DNA of 64,000 nucleotides from Astragalus membranaceus. Lineage: Eukaryota; Streptophyta; Magnoliopsida; Fabales; Fabaceae. Of this stretch, positions 11,865 to 22,151 are shown in pieces. The stretch lies in assembly GCA_039519185.1 (NCBI GenBank), contig CM076849.1:806001-870000 (forward strand). The letters are read 5' to 3'. The first letter of the stretch is position 1; every line of letters begins with the position of its first letter. The position numbers were made by a program, and so were the translations under genes. A model generated the notes under the pieces. The model made no database searches. It was not told the origin of the DNA and saw only the letters and a program-made list of their open reading frames with translations.

Positions 11865-12050
11865 ATCACATTGATCCAGTTTTATTATTCACTATGATGC
11901 CACACTTTATTTTTGTCTAATGGTCTTTGACCCCGCTTCGGTGTCCAGGGAAAAGGGACCGTAAATAATCCAGAGTTCGGCCAGGAGGTAAGTAAAGTCT
12001 AGCTCCAATTTTTTCCATTGTCGAGGATCGAACTTGGATCGAACTTGGGT

Positions 12051-13107
12051 CAAATAACCGCCATGGCAGTATTGTCGAAAAAACGGATTTATGGCAGTGT
12101 GTCGCCGGAGGCGCCATGGCGGCCGCCATGAGCGTGGCGCCTGTGACGGAATGACGAGCTATGGCGGACGCTACGAAAAATTTAAGAAAAAACAAGGGTT
12201 TGGGACGTAACCCGACTACCCGACCCGAATCAAAGGGTTAAATAACCAAAACCCTAATTATTTCTCGCATCTCTCGTCTCACTCTCGCTCTCGCTCTCCA
12301 ATTCTCAGTCTCTCTCTCACACGCTTCTCTCTCCCTCTACCTCTGTTTTCCATTTCCTTCTCAGTTGTCTACTGCTTCTTCTCCCTTCACTGGTTCTTCT
12401 CTCTCCAGTCTCCACCAGCAGGCGCGAAGGAGGTGACGCGACCAGCTGCGCCTGCGACGGCGACCAGGTTCACAGCCGTCTCTGACTCTCTTCTCGCTTC
12501 GTTCGCATCGCAGCTCATCATCATCGCAGGTTCTTTTTTTTCTGTTCGCAATTCGCATGCTTTTTTTTTCTCTCTGTTTTATTTTTTTAATTTTTGTTTT
12601 ATTTGTTTTTATGCTTTTTTTTGACACATTGTTTTAATGCATCTGTTCTTTTTGTTTTAGTTTTTTTTATTCTGTTTTAATGCATCTGTTCTGTTTTAAA
12701 TTTTATTCCTGTTCTATTTTAATCTTAGTTTGTAGAATATGTCTCAACCAAATTCCTCCCAAGCTTCGGTGCCATGTGTTGCTGCAACTTCCAGTTCCAA
12801 CAGAACTGATGTCTTAAACTTAATTTGAAGTGGTTCTTACTTTTTAGTTGCTCATGACAATTTGATGGAGACTAATTTGAAGTGGTTCTTAGCTACTTAT
12901 GACAATTTGACATTTATTGATAGGCTTTTGGATTTTTTTAAAATTTTTTTAGTGTTTTTTGTATGTGTATTAGTATATATATTTTTTAATTTTTTATAAA
13001 AATTGGTCCGCCATGGCGTCCACCATATGCCGTTACGCCATCCGCCATATGTTTATGGCGGTTTTTTGGGTCTCCGCCATAAACCGCCATCCGCCATCGA
13101 CAACACT
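12051..13107. mobile_element. Non-autonomous hAT-like element with 'cgccatggcgg' palindromic ends
   Basis: The right end, reversed, reads CAGTGTTGTCGATGGCGGA. On the left CAGTATTGTCGAAAAAACGG begins at 12067. The 8-bp sequence ACTTGGGT occurs at 12043-12050 and 13108-13115 and fits a hAT target duplication. This leaves 16 unexplained bases (12051-12066) between the left duplication and the recognisable terminal repeat. Both subterminal regions are dense in 'ccgccat' and 'atggcgg' in both orientations. The middle is a CT-rich block (12240-12530) that looks like a captured 5'UTR. No transposase. Confidence 0.65.
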
Positions 13108-13330
13108 GACTTGGGTACTAGTCAAGTCCGTCCATTATGGTGCCACACTTATTGGCATTGTCGGTTTGGTATTCAATGCAACCAATTTTAATTTTTAACT
13201 GACTGCATTTCCATTTGCGTGTTGTGGTTTAACTGAAGTTGCAATTAAAAGTATGAAATACGTAATATTCATTCCAAAATAAGCACACATCAATTATAGA
13301 GGGTAGAGAATATGTAGCATCGATATGCCA

Positions 13331-13645
13331 TATGTATTCTTATTTTGGTACATTTTTTGGGTCCAAATAACATTTCTCAAGCGAAATGAGTATTTGGACC
13401 AAGAGAAATGTTATTTGGACCAAAAAAATATACCAAAAGTGTACCAAAATACGAATACGTAAGGCATGCGGAGAGAATACCAAAAAATACTATGTTAATT
13501 TTTTTATTTTAAATTAAATATATTATACACGTATAACACTGAACTTAATTTAAAATAAAAAAAATAATGTATTATACGTGTATTTCCTTCGTATCCCATA
13601 TGTATTCGTATTATTGTACACTTTTTTTGTCAAAATGACATTTCT
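13331..13645. repeat. Foldback repeat, small MITE-like
   Basis: 13331-13385 ('attcttattttggtaca', 'ggtccaaataacatttctc') is the inverted match of 13390-13460. A further partial copy follows at about 13590-13645. Between them 13500-13580 is itself an inverted repeat ('attttaaattaaatatatta' against its complement). No coding content; the rest of 13116-13986 shows nothing recognisable. Confidence 0.6.
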
Positions 13646-13986
13646 CCAAAATAAAAGACATGCAATTATAGTTGCATAGAGAAATAAAATAACATACCTC
13701 CATTTTTTGGGATCAAGTCAAGATAACACTGCCATATAGAGGCATCCAACTATATAGTTGTTGATATGCAATTGGGTGTATCTTAAAAGATATTTGTAAA
13801 TACTCTGTAACATAAACCCTACAAAATTTAAATAACATTACTGAAACATGGGTTCACACACTCCAAGTTCCTTTGCTCTCTGCCAACTAACATCTTTGGC
13901 AAGACAATATAAGGATCTAATTGAATACTATTACTACATCTATACATTAGCAGATTCACATCACAAATCAGTAAATGGGTCATCCT

Positions 13987-14148
13987 TTATTGGCTTATTG
14001 CTTGCCCTGTGTTTCTGACCAAGATGATTCCATCATCTATCTCATTTGACATTTCAGCTAGCATGGCTTCAAATTTCTTGATAAATAAATCCATGCAGTC
14101 TAAGACAAAGTGCAGAGGATCATCACAATGGATACAAAAACTTAGAAA
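13987..14148 (-). CDS. Possible terminal exon of an unrecognised gene
   Basis: On the minus strand an acceptor-like 'ggttttccag' (14149 onward) is followed by a 54-codon frame, stop included, ending with TAA at 13987. Its peptide has ordinary protein composition, with phrases HCDDPLHFVLDCMDLF and KKFEAMLAEMSNEIDDGI near the end, and looks more like real coding sequence than a chance frame. I do not recognise the family. No matching upstream exons were found between 14149 and the ELP6 start on the other strand. It could be the last exon of a decayed gene or part of an unidentified transposon. Confidence 0.3.
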   Translation of the reverse strand, partial: FLSFCIHCDDPLHFVLDCMDLFIKKFEAMLAEMSNEIDDGIILVRNTGQAISQ

Positions 14149-14409
14149 CTGGAAAACCTACGGAAGGAGAAAAAAAAAGTAAATTATCAACATCTCAACA
14201 TATGTGTCTTCAATTAGTTTCAAAATCTCTACATCTCAACTTTTCCCATCTCAACTTCTTCTCCTGCCAAATCTCTATAAACCAAGAGCCAGTGGAAGTG
14301 TCTTCAATTAGTTTCAAAATCATTTTTACAAACTATATATAATTGCACCTGGTGTTTGTTTGTATTATTTACAAACATGCCATCCAAAAGTAGGGCAAAA
14401 TCATTTTTA

Positions 14410-14441
<32 letters not shown>

Positions 14442-15054
14442 CAAATGCAAAAAGTGGCTACAGTAAGCTACGAATACATAATATGTATCCATTTTTTGTC
14501 TTTTATTATGTACCTTTTTTTCAATAGCCTTAAAGGGGAAAGGATACCCTGTAAAATATAAATCTTACACTAGATAAATTCATGGATAGTATTTGATTAT
14601 GTAAATACCATGTAGTCAGTCGGGGTATCATATCATATAAAGCTTACAATTGGACTCCCCATCAACATTTTCAATTTCATTTCATACATTTGTAAATACC
14701 CTTTGACTTTGAGTATAAATAGAGTCAGGTACCGATAGTTTTAGACTACTATAATTAATCTCTTGAGAAATTATACATTATGCAAACAAATTAATGAGTT
14801 GTTCCACCGGTCCTAAAAAAGTATATTCTGATCGTTACTTTATTAATATACCACTTGAGAATATACAATTTTTTATATGAGATATACATTTTATTTAATA
14901 AACAAAAGTATTCTATGGAAAACAATAATAATACTAATAATAATAATAATATTTCGTTTGATTATTCGGGCATACCTAACCCGGTTGGATCCGATTATTC
15001 GAAGTTGATAAATTTGTGTTGCAGAGGAAAAGGAAGAAGAATCAGAAGAAAAAG
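14149..15054. other. Intergenic region upstream of ELP6
   Basis: It contains an (ATT)n microsatellite at about 14410-14440 and a small direct repeat ('gtgtcttcaattagtttcaaaatc' type, near 14204 and 14299). The last few hundred bases before 15055 must hold the ELP6 promoter and 5'UTR. The likely leader includes 'aataataataataat' at 14926-14950. No other gene seen. Confidence 0.5.
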
Positions 15055-15281
15055 ATGGAAGAGAAAGATTTGAACTTGCTAAATGAAGCGTTAGGGCTTC
15101 ACAACAACAACAATCTATACGGTCGCTTCGTGCTTGTAGAAGACTGTGTTGACACAAGCGCTACTTTCGTTCTTCACCATATCCTCAAACGCTCCTTCTC
15201 TACTCACCCTTCTTCCGCCGTTCTCTTTCTCGCCCTCTCCAACCCTTTCTCTCACTACGATCGCATTCTCAGAAAGCTTGT

Positions 15282-15315
<34 letters not shown>

Positions 15316-18300
15316 CATATGCATTTGAAATTATTTTGTTAGCTTCATTGTTAACTGCTTTTGTTCTTATTGCATTTCTTTTCACGTGTGTGTGATATTT
15401 GACAATCTTTTGTGGGTATGCTTGGTAGGGTTGCAATTTGGCTGCTCAAAGAGATAATAATACATTCTTTTTCATTGACTTGCTTAAGTTGCAGTGTCCA
15501 GGTGAGAATATCAGGTATTGTTGTTTGGTTCTTTCATTCTTTTGATACTCTGCTCAAAATTAAATGATGTGGTTCATTTGAGATAGTTAGTATACTGGTC
15601 TTAACCAGTGTTTTAAATCCCGGATAGCGGAGCGTAGCGGCGAGCCTAAAAAACGCTATAGCGGTATAGCGGAAAGCGGGATGACCGCTATTTTGAAATT
15701 TCATACACAAATCTAAGATAAATACTATATGCATGAAAATTATCAAAAAAAAATACAAAACAGAAATAGGAAGCAAAGTGAGATAGAGTTCCAGAACAAA
15801 ATTGAGAGAATTACATAAGAAAAATAAAACACGGGAAAAAACTGAAATAAAACTGGGTAAAAAAACACTAAGAGGCATACAAAAATTAAGATAGAAACGA
15901 AGAAACTTGACCAAAACAGAGCTTAGAATAAAACCAACGCAATCTTCACACAAATGGAGGAACAAAACTAGAGCAGACAGGAAGGTTGTTTCACAGAGCT
16001 TGTGTAATAGAGAAGAGAGGAAGGGAGGTCGCATGCAGAGAGAAGATATGGAAAGAAGTCGCTAGCAGTGAAGAGAAGAGAGGAAGGACACTGTGTGCGT
16101 AACATGGGAAAGAAGATGGAGCAACAGTGAAAAGGTGGAGAAGTGGAGAAGACTCACGTGCAAGACAAAAGCGTAACAGGAAAGCAGTCTTTTAATTTAT
16201 ATTATATTTAAAAATCCTAATTTTTTAATCTTTTAACTTAAAAGCGAAATACCAATACTACCCTTAATGAAAAAACCTAGCTTTTTAAAATATAAAGGGC
16301 GTTTTAGTCATTCCAAGTCTGTTTTCAACCTTGGGAAGACATTTCGACTCAAAGCCACGAAACTCACGCAGATCTCGCCGCTTTCGCGCCCGCGACGGCC
16401 GCGATGCAGAAACGCTCCGCCACGCTGTCGACATCGCGGCTAAGGGCCCCTCCGCCACGCCGCTATAACGCCGCTATAGCACGCGATTCAAAACACTGGT
16501 CTTAACAATGTGCCATTTATTAAACTTAGAGCGAAGACTTTATGTGCTGTGCTGAGTATAAACTACATGACAAACATAAAAATTCCCCCAGAAAACCATT
16601 GATACAAAGGAGGATTTAATCTCTTAGAAAAATTGCATTCCTCTTCCATCAATACATTAGAGAATCAAAGACGGGGAACAAATTCTTCTTAAAATATTCT
16701 CCAGCCCTTTTACAATTACTTACAACTAAGAATTGCAAATCTGTTTTTTTTGATAAGCAAATATTAGTGGGGGTGGGTGAATGTTAGTTTCTGGAGTTTG
16801 AACCCGGGACCTCCTTCTTGGAACTTTGCAACTCTTTCATGTCCCTTATCTTGCCAAATTGTATCTACGAAAACACCTTTAAAAATAATGTAAAATCCCT
16901 GTTCAACAAAATACAATAAGATTAGTCGAGCTTTGATCGTATTGGGGTAGTTTATAGATCTTAGATTTTTGGGTCTAACTAAGCCTCACAAAATTGGCAT
17001 GTAAGGCGAGGGGTTCTTAGTAATTATAAACCCTTTATAAGCTATATCTTTAGTCTATGTAGGATTTGAGTTTTTCTTAACATACCCCTTCACACACATC
17101 ACTATTGGGCTTGGTGCATGGATAACATGGTGTGTGGCCCATTAATTGTTCTAGGTTAGACTCTAAACCTACCGAATCGGCTTGTAAGGTGAAGGGGTGC
17201 CAACTCCTTATAAACTCTTTTTTGGCCTTATCTCTAATTTATTTGGGACTTGGGTTTTTCCTAGTACCCCCTTTGTAACATATTGATCTTCTTGGGCCAC
17301 CTACCATCATTATCCATGTACCAAATTGGAAATCTGTGGTCTTGTGTAAGCAGCCGGGGAATAGAAGTAAAGCTTTTGTTGTTAAACAAAGTATCCTTGT
17401 TATAGCCATTGCTTAGTTAATAAAATCAATCCTAATCCTTGAAATAGATATGATTGTAGCCTATGAAGCCTGGATATGAGATATGATACGGGATACAACC
17501 CGATACAGATTCATGGATGCGAGAAAATTTTGAAATTAATATACGATATGGCCGGGATACTCTAATAAAAAATTAAATTCAAATTTAAATATATAAAATA
17601 TAATATATAATATACAAACATAACTAAAGATGACAATAAAGAGATATTCACTTTACTAATTGACAATTGTCCATAATATTCAATAGATATGATCACACTT
17701 ACAAAAAAATACTTGTGATCAAATAAGTAAGCATAGTTACATGTCTTTTCCCCACTTATATCAAAATATCTTTGTTCTTAAGAACATGTCACAAAAGATT
17801 ACAATTTGTTGCCCAACGAATATAGCAAAAAAAAACATAAGTCCTATCCAAAAAAAGTTTGGGCTCTATAGATTAAGATTGCTAAGATACCCATGGACCA
17901 TGGTACAATAGCCTGGGCAATACTAGCATATAGTTGGAAGAGCATTACTTTTTCTACCGTATCATGAGATTCATGACTATAATTGACTCCCTTTGTCCTG
18001 CATCAGTACTCTCCAAGATGCTTAGCACATGATCTTCTATAAGCAAACAGTTTGCAAAACTAAAAAACAGTAAAAGTAGGGGAGAAAAAGGAAATCTACT
18101 GAAAATGGCAAATAGGCTAAGCACCAAAGCGAAGTCTATATATATAGTAAACTCGTTATCCCAAAGAAAAAGTAATGAAAGATGCCTCTTCCTAAGGATC
18201 CACTGATGACTAACCCTTTAACATAGTGCTAAAATAATCCGTAAACTATTTTTTCTTAAAGTTTGAAATCATATTTATAAAGGTTGGAGTCATAAAGATA

Positions 18301-20345
18301 TAAGGCCAAAAAGCTAGTAAAAATGAGTCTAACTTTTAGGGAAAGTCATAGCATTTAAGTTCTGTTTGAGGTATTTTATGTCTCATGGATTATATATGTG
18401 ACTGAGTAATGTCAATGTTATCAATGACTAGATGAAGGAAAACCCAATCAGGATGGGTTTGCTGCTGTATTTGAGAAAGTAGAAAGAGTGATCAAGACAT
18501 TACATCAAGACAACATGAAATCTATCACTATCATGATAGATGATATCTCTTTTCTTGAAGTTGCTGCTAATGGCTCTTCAAATGATGTTTTAGACTTCCT
18601 GCATTATTGCTACACGCTAACATCAGAATACGTAAGATAATTTTTCCTTGACTATTTTTTAAATCAATTTGAATGTCTTCTGTTCTTTATTTATGTTTTC
18701 CTTATCTCAGGGCTGTGCATTTATTGCACTTGACCATAAGGATATTTATTTAGATGGAGAGAAGCCTGATGTTATCTTAGAGATGGAGTACCTTGCTGAT
18801 ATTTTGGTCAAGGCTGAACCATTGGCCACTGGTTTGGCAAAAGATGTGCATGGGCAGGTATAGTTGTATCATTCTACATACTAAGTTCATACTTATTATG
18901 CTTTATATATGATATATGATTCTACATTTATTAAAATTTTGATGGACTAAAATAGTCTCCTAAATGAGAAAACCTCTCTTTGCTATAAGAGATCAATACC
19001 CACACTCGTGTAACACCTAGAAGGGAACCATGAGTATTATCATTCCATCACTAGTAGCTTTGAGCCTCTCACAAAACTGGCATTTTACGTTATTTCATTC
19101 TATCGATTAAATGAACCTTGCCACTATTGCTTTTCTTTATCTACAAAATAAAGAATAGCAAATTTATCCTTCTAAGCCATGTCCTGAGATCACCTGTCAT
19201 ACTCTACATGCTCTCCTTGTCTTACTGACCTTGAAGCTAAGTGTCAATTTACTCAAGCATGAAGCTCGAGACTGGCCAAATTTTGCCACAAGATCTTTTT
19301 GCCTTTTTGGCTTTTCATTTAACTAAAGCATGAAGCTCAGAATGAGTCGTTGTATTAAACTTACAGTTTCCTTTCTCCGTGAATTTTTATTTTCAAGGGC
19401 ATGTCATTCTGTGGCATGCCCATGTATTAAACTTACAGTTTCCTTTCTCCACGAGTCCTTGTGTTTTTGTTTCTTTGATTGCATTCTGTGGTGGCGAAAA
19501 TTGATTTTGAATGATTTGATTTTGGTTGAAAGTAAGTTAAACATGAAGTGATTTGTGTTTGGATATATTCACGTGGGTTGAACAATAAATATCAGGCTAA
19601 AACCGATTTCTCGTCATTGAAGCTCGAAATCCTTGCTTCAAGTTAGAATCCATTTTGGGTATTATAATTGCTTTCTCTTCATCGAAGCCAAACACTCAAA
19701 TTAAATAATTTTTATGAGCTAAAATCACTCTTACGTCTATAAAAGTGAATTCAAACATCACTTAAATTTATGGTTCCCTAATTCCTTCTGGAGGCTGTGT
19801 ACTAATCAAATTACTTAACTTTTCCTTTCAACCAATTCACTGGAAGGACCCTGTGGATTTATTTATTTTGCCTGCTAATTAAAGACTTGATGCTGAACTT
19901 TTTCTTAAAGAAAAAGCAATATTAGGTTCTGAATAAAAGACCGATGTTTTCCTATGCAAGTTATTTTCTTTTTTTCATCTTTGGTCTGTCTATTCTTTTC
20001 TCATACTTAATCTCATGGTTCATATGAAAGAAGCTGCAAAGGTTACTCATATTCCAATGACCAGGAATTATTGTCTCCATGCTTGTGTTTTCTCTGATTC
20101 CTCGGATTTTTCTTTTCTGTTTTATGATTACTATAGCAACTGCCATCTGTAGCTATGGATTATTGATTGAATCATATCACATTAACTACTGATGGCTATG
20201 TTCTGTTGTTCATCTTATGCAGTTGATGGTGTTACATAAGGAAACACAATGTCAACATGGAATTTCACCCATTAAGATTCACAACTTCCACTACAAGATC
20301 AAGGAAAATAGCATTGAGTGTTTTTATCCTGGCACTAAAATCTAG
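15055..20345 (+). CDS. ELP6: Elongator complex protein 6, five exons
   Basis: ELP6 is the RecA-fold, ATPase-dead subunit of the Elp4-Elp5-Elp6 ring, which Elongator needs to modify wobble uridines of tRNAs. Exons read from GT-AG borders are 15055-15279, 15429-15501, 18432-18631, 18711-18857 and 20223-20345. They total 768 bp and 255 residues, close to the roughly 260 of the Arabidopsis protein. Recognisable parts are VLVEDCVDTSATFVLHHILK and FSHYDRILRKL (exon 1), GCNLAAQRDN (exon 2), IMIDDISFLEVAANGSSNDV (exon 3) and GCAFIALDHKDIY (exon 4). The exon 5 product ends PIKIHNFHYKIKENSIECFY and a short tail. All phases agree and no internal stop is present, so the gene is probably functional. Intron 2 is 2.9 kb and contains a hAT element (15606-16498); intron 1 starts with a (CT)n tract. 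Confidence 0.9.
15606..16498. mobile_element. Non-autonomous hAT element in ELP6 intron 2
   Basis: The ends are CAGTGTTTTAAATCCCGGAT and, reversed, CAGTGTTTTGAATCGCGTGC. An exact 8-bp duplication GTCTTAAC flanks it (15598-15605, 16499-16506). The length is 893 bp. Subterminal regions carry many 'ctatagcgg' and 'ccgctatag' motifs in both orientations, probable transposase-binding sites. There is no transposase frame. It lies between exons 2 and 3 and should be spliced out with the intron. Confidence 0.88.
16659..17014. repeat. ELP6 intron 2 segment duplicated at 6622-6983
   Basis: A directly oriented counterpart of 6622-6983, with few differences. The following 17015-17300 contains two related units around 'gtaaggcgagggg' and 'gtaaggtgaagggg', followed by 'tctttagtctatgtagga' and 'tctctaatttatttggga'. 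It is probably transposon-derived. ELP6 sequence duplicated in inverted form starts at 17808. Confidence 0.8.
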
Positions 20346-22151
20346 TGCTATCAAATGTTTGTACAAACAACTTTGTAATCTTTAAAGAGAATTATTGAAC
20401 ATCTTTTTTGGTTGAATTTTCCTATATTTTGGTAGAAAGGTATTAGTAATTTTCAATGAGGGACATCGTATTTTTACACCAATTTTCAATGCTTTGAATT
20501 GATTTTGTGCTGTGCTGTATCCTATTGCAATGGGGGTGAGTCCAAAATTGACAATAGCTTGTTTGGCTAAAAGGTGGCTTAGTCAATCAAACGAGTCTTT
20601 GTTCCTGAGCTTAATTATCCGAAAAAGCTAATATATTTTGTGATGTTCAAAGATTTAAAATTTTGTTGTTTGACTATGTGATATTTGAATAGAATAAATC
20701 CTCATTTTAGTTTTTAAACAAATATCTTATCTCTTATTGGTTCTTAAACTATAGGAAAATATTAAGTCGTTGTAAAAGCTTGAGAAATTTATCTTATCAA
20801 TTACTAAAGTCCTTTTAGTTACATCATTTGTCTTGTGAAATGTGTCTAATTAGTCCTTTTAGTTGCTCACTCTTACCTCATGGATATAATGGATATGTGA
20901 GTCTCAAGCAAACTCTTTTAATCGGCTAGCCTTCATTGCTTCTTTTTAAGGGTCATATTTTGTTGCTTGAATGAAGGAAAACTCTTGTAATGATGCATCC
21001 AAACATTTCAATTCTATATAAGCACTTTTCAATATACATAAGCTAAATAAATAGTTTATTGAATAGTATAAGATCTTATAGCATAAATTCTTATGACATG
21101 GATGCTTAAATAAGCTATATAGTAAACTTAGCTTTTCGGATCCTCCAAAGTCCAAACATTTTCAGTTTTTTTTTTCATTGTCTCTCCTCTAACCATATTA
21201 ATCATATTAAAAAGAAAGAAAAACTCTGATTTTAACACTTTTTTAGGGACCGAAAATATCCTTCCTTTTTGGAGATCGATGAAGGCTGGCAGTTGCAAAG
21301 GGAACAATATAACATTGAGGAACAGGACAGGCCAAATTTGAGGAGATTTATTACAAAGAAAGAAGAAAAAGTCTTAAAGTTATTATCCTGAAAACCCCAT
21401 TAAGCCGTTTAATGCACTATAACAGGATTCCATGAATACTTTGCCTCATTATCTGTTGTGAATTATACGATGTACGGTTAGAGTTATACGAGAATAAGTT
21501 TTTTTTTTTTTTTGAGATTTATGAGAATAAGTTTCTATTAAAGAAAGACTAGGCTTCGAAAAAATGAGGAACATTTACTCTTTTTCTCGTGTTTCTTACT
21601 TAAATTTCTAATTAAACTAAAAGCAAACTTAGTATTTTTTTTTGATGGGAAAAGCAAACTTAGTAATTTCAGAAAATTTGAACATTCTAAAACTGTTTTT
21701 ATTTTTTTCCAAAAAATATTCCCCCTAGTTAGTTTTCCATCTTCTTTCTAACACAACTGTTCACTGCAAAAATCTTCCATCTTATTAGCAATATAGACTG
21801 AATACAAATATTTGAAAATCTGCCACTTTTTTATTATACAAGAAATACAGTGAGTGAGAGAGATGAACAGTGAGTGAGAGAGAGGAGAGGGCTGTGGGAG
21901 AGGAGATGAACAGCGTGCCTACGTGGCAGTCTACGTGGACTGCCACATAGGATAAGTCAGTCAAAATTGACTTTCAATTTTGACCAATTAAGAGGGGGAC
22001 ATTGATTTTACAAATTGGGAAAATAGGAGGATCAAAATCGTCAAATTAAAACTTGAGGGACCAAAATCGTGGATTGGGGAAAATAGGGGGACCAAAACTG
22101 TAATTAAGCCAAAAAATTAAAGAGTTGCCAACACAGTACTAGAAGCAGAGC
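20346..22151. other. Intergenic region between ELP6 and the PPR pseudogene
   Basis: No gene is visible. The 3'UTR of ELP6 probably ends within the first few hundred bases. A T-run lies near 21500. At about 21840-22120 there is repeat sequence with 'gagggaccaaaatcg' and 'gggaccaaaactgtaatta', the right half of a DNA element whose left half is not present. It also contains the palindromic 'ctacgtggcagtctacgtgg'. Confidence 0.5.

Noticed and set aside
15534..16034. 166-residue hydrophobic minus-strand frame
   Set aside because: It lies in the A-rich body of the hAT element in ELP6 intron 2; Phe/Leu richness is a reading of A-runs on the other strand.
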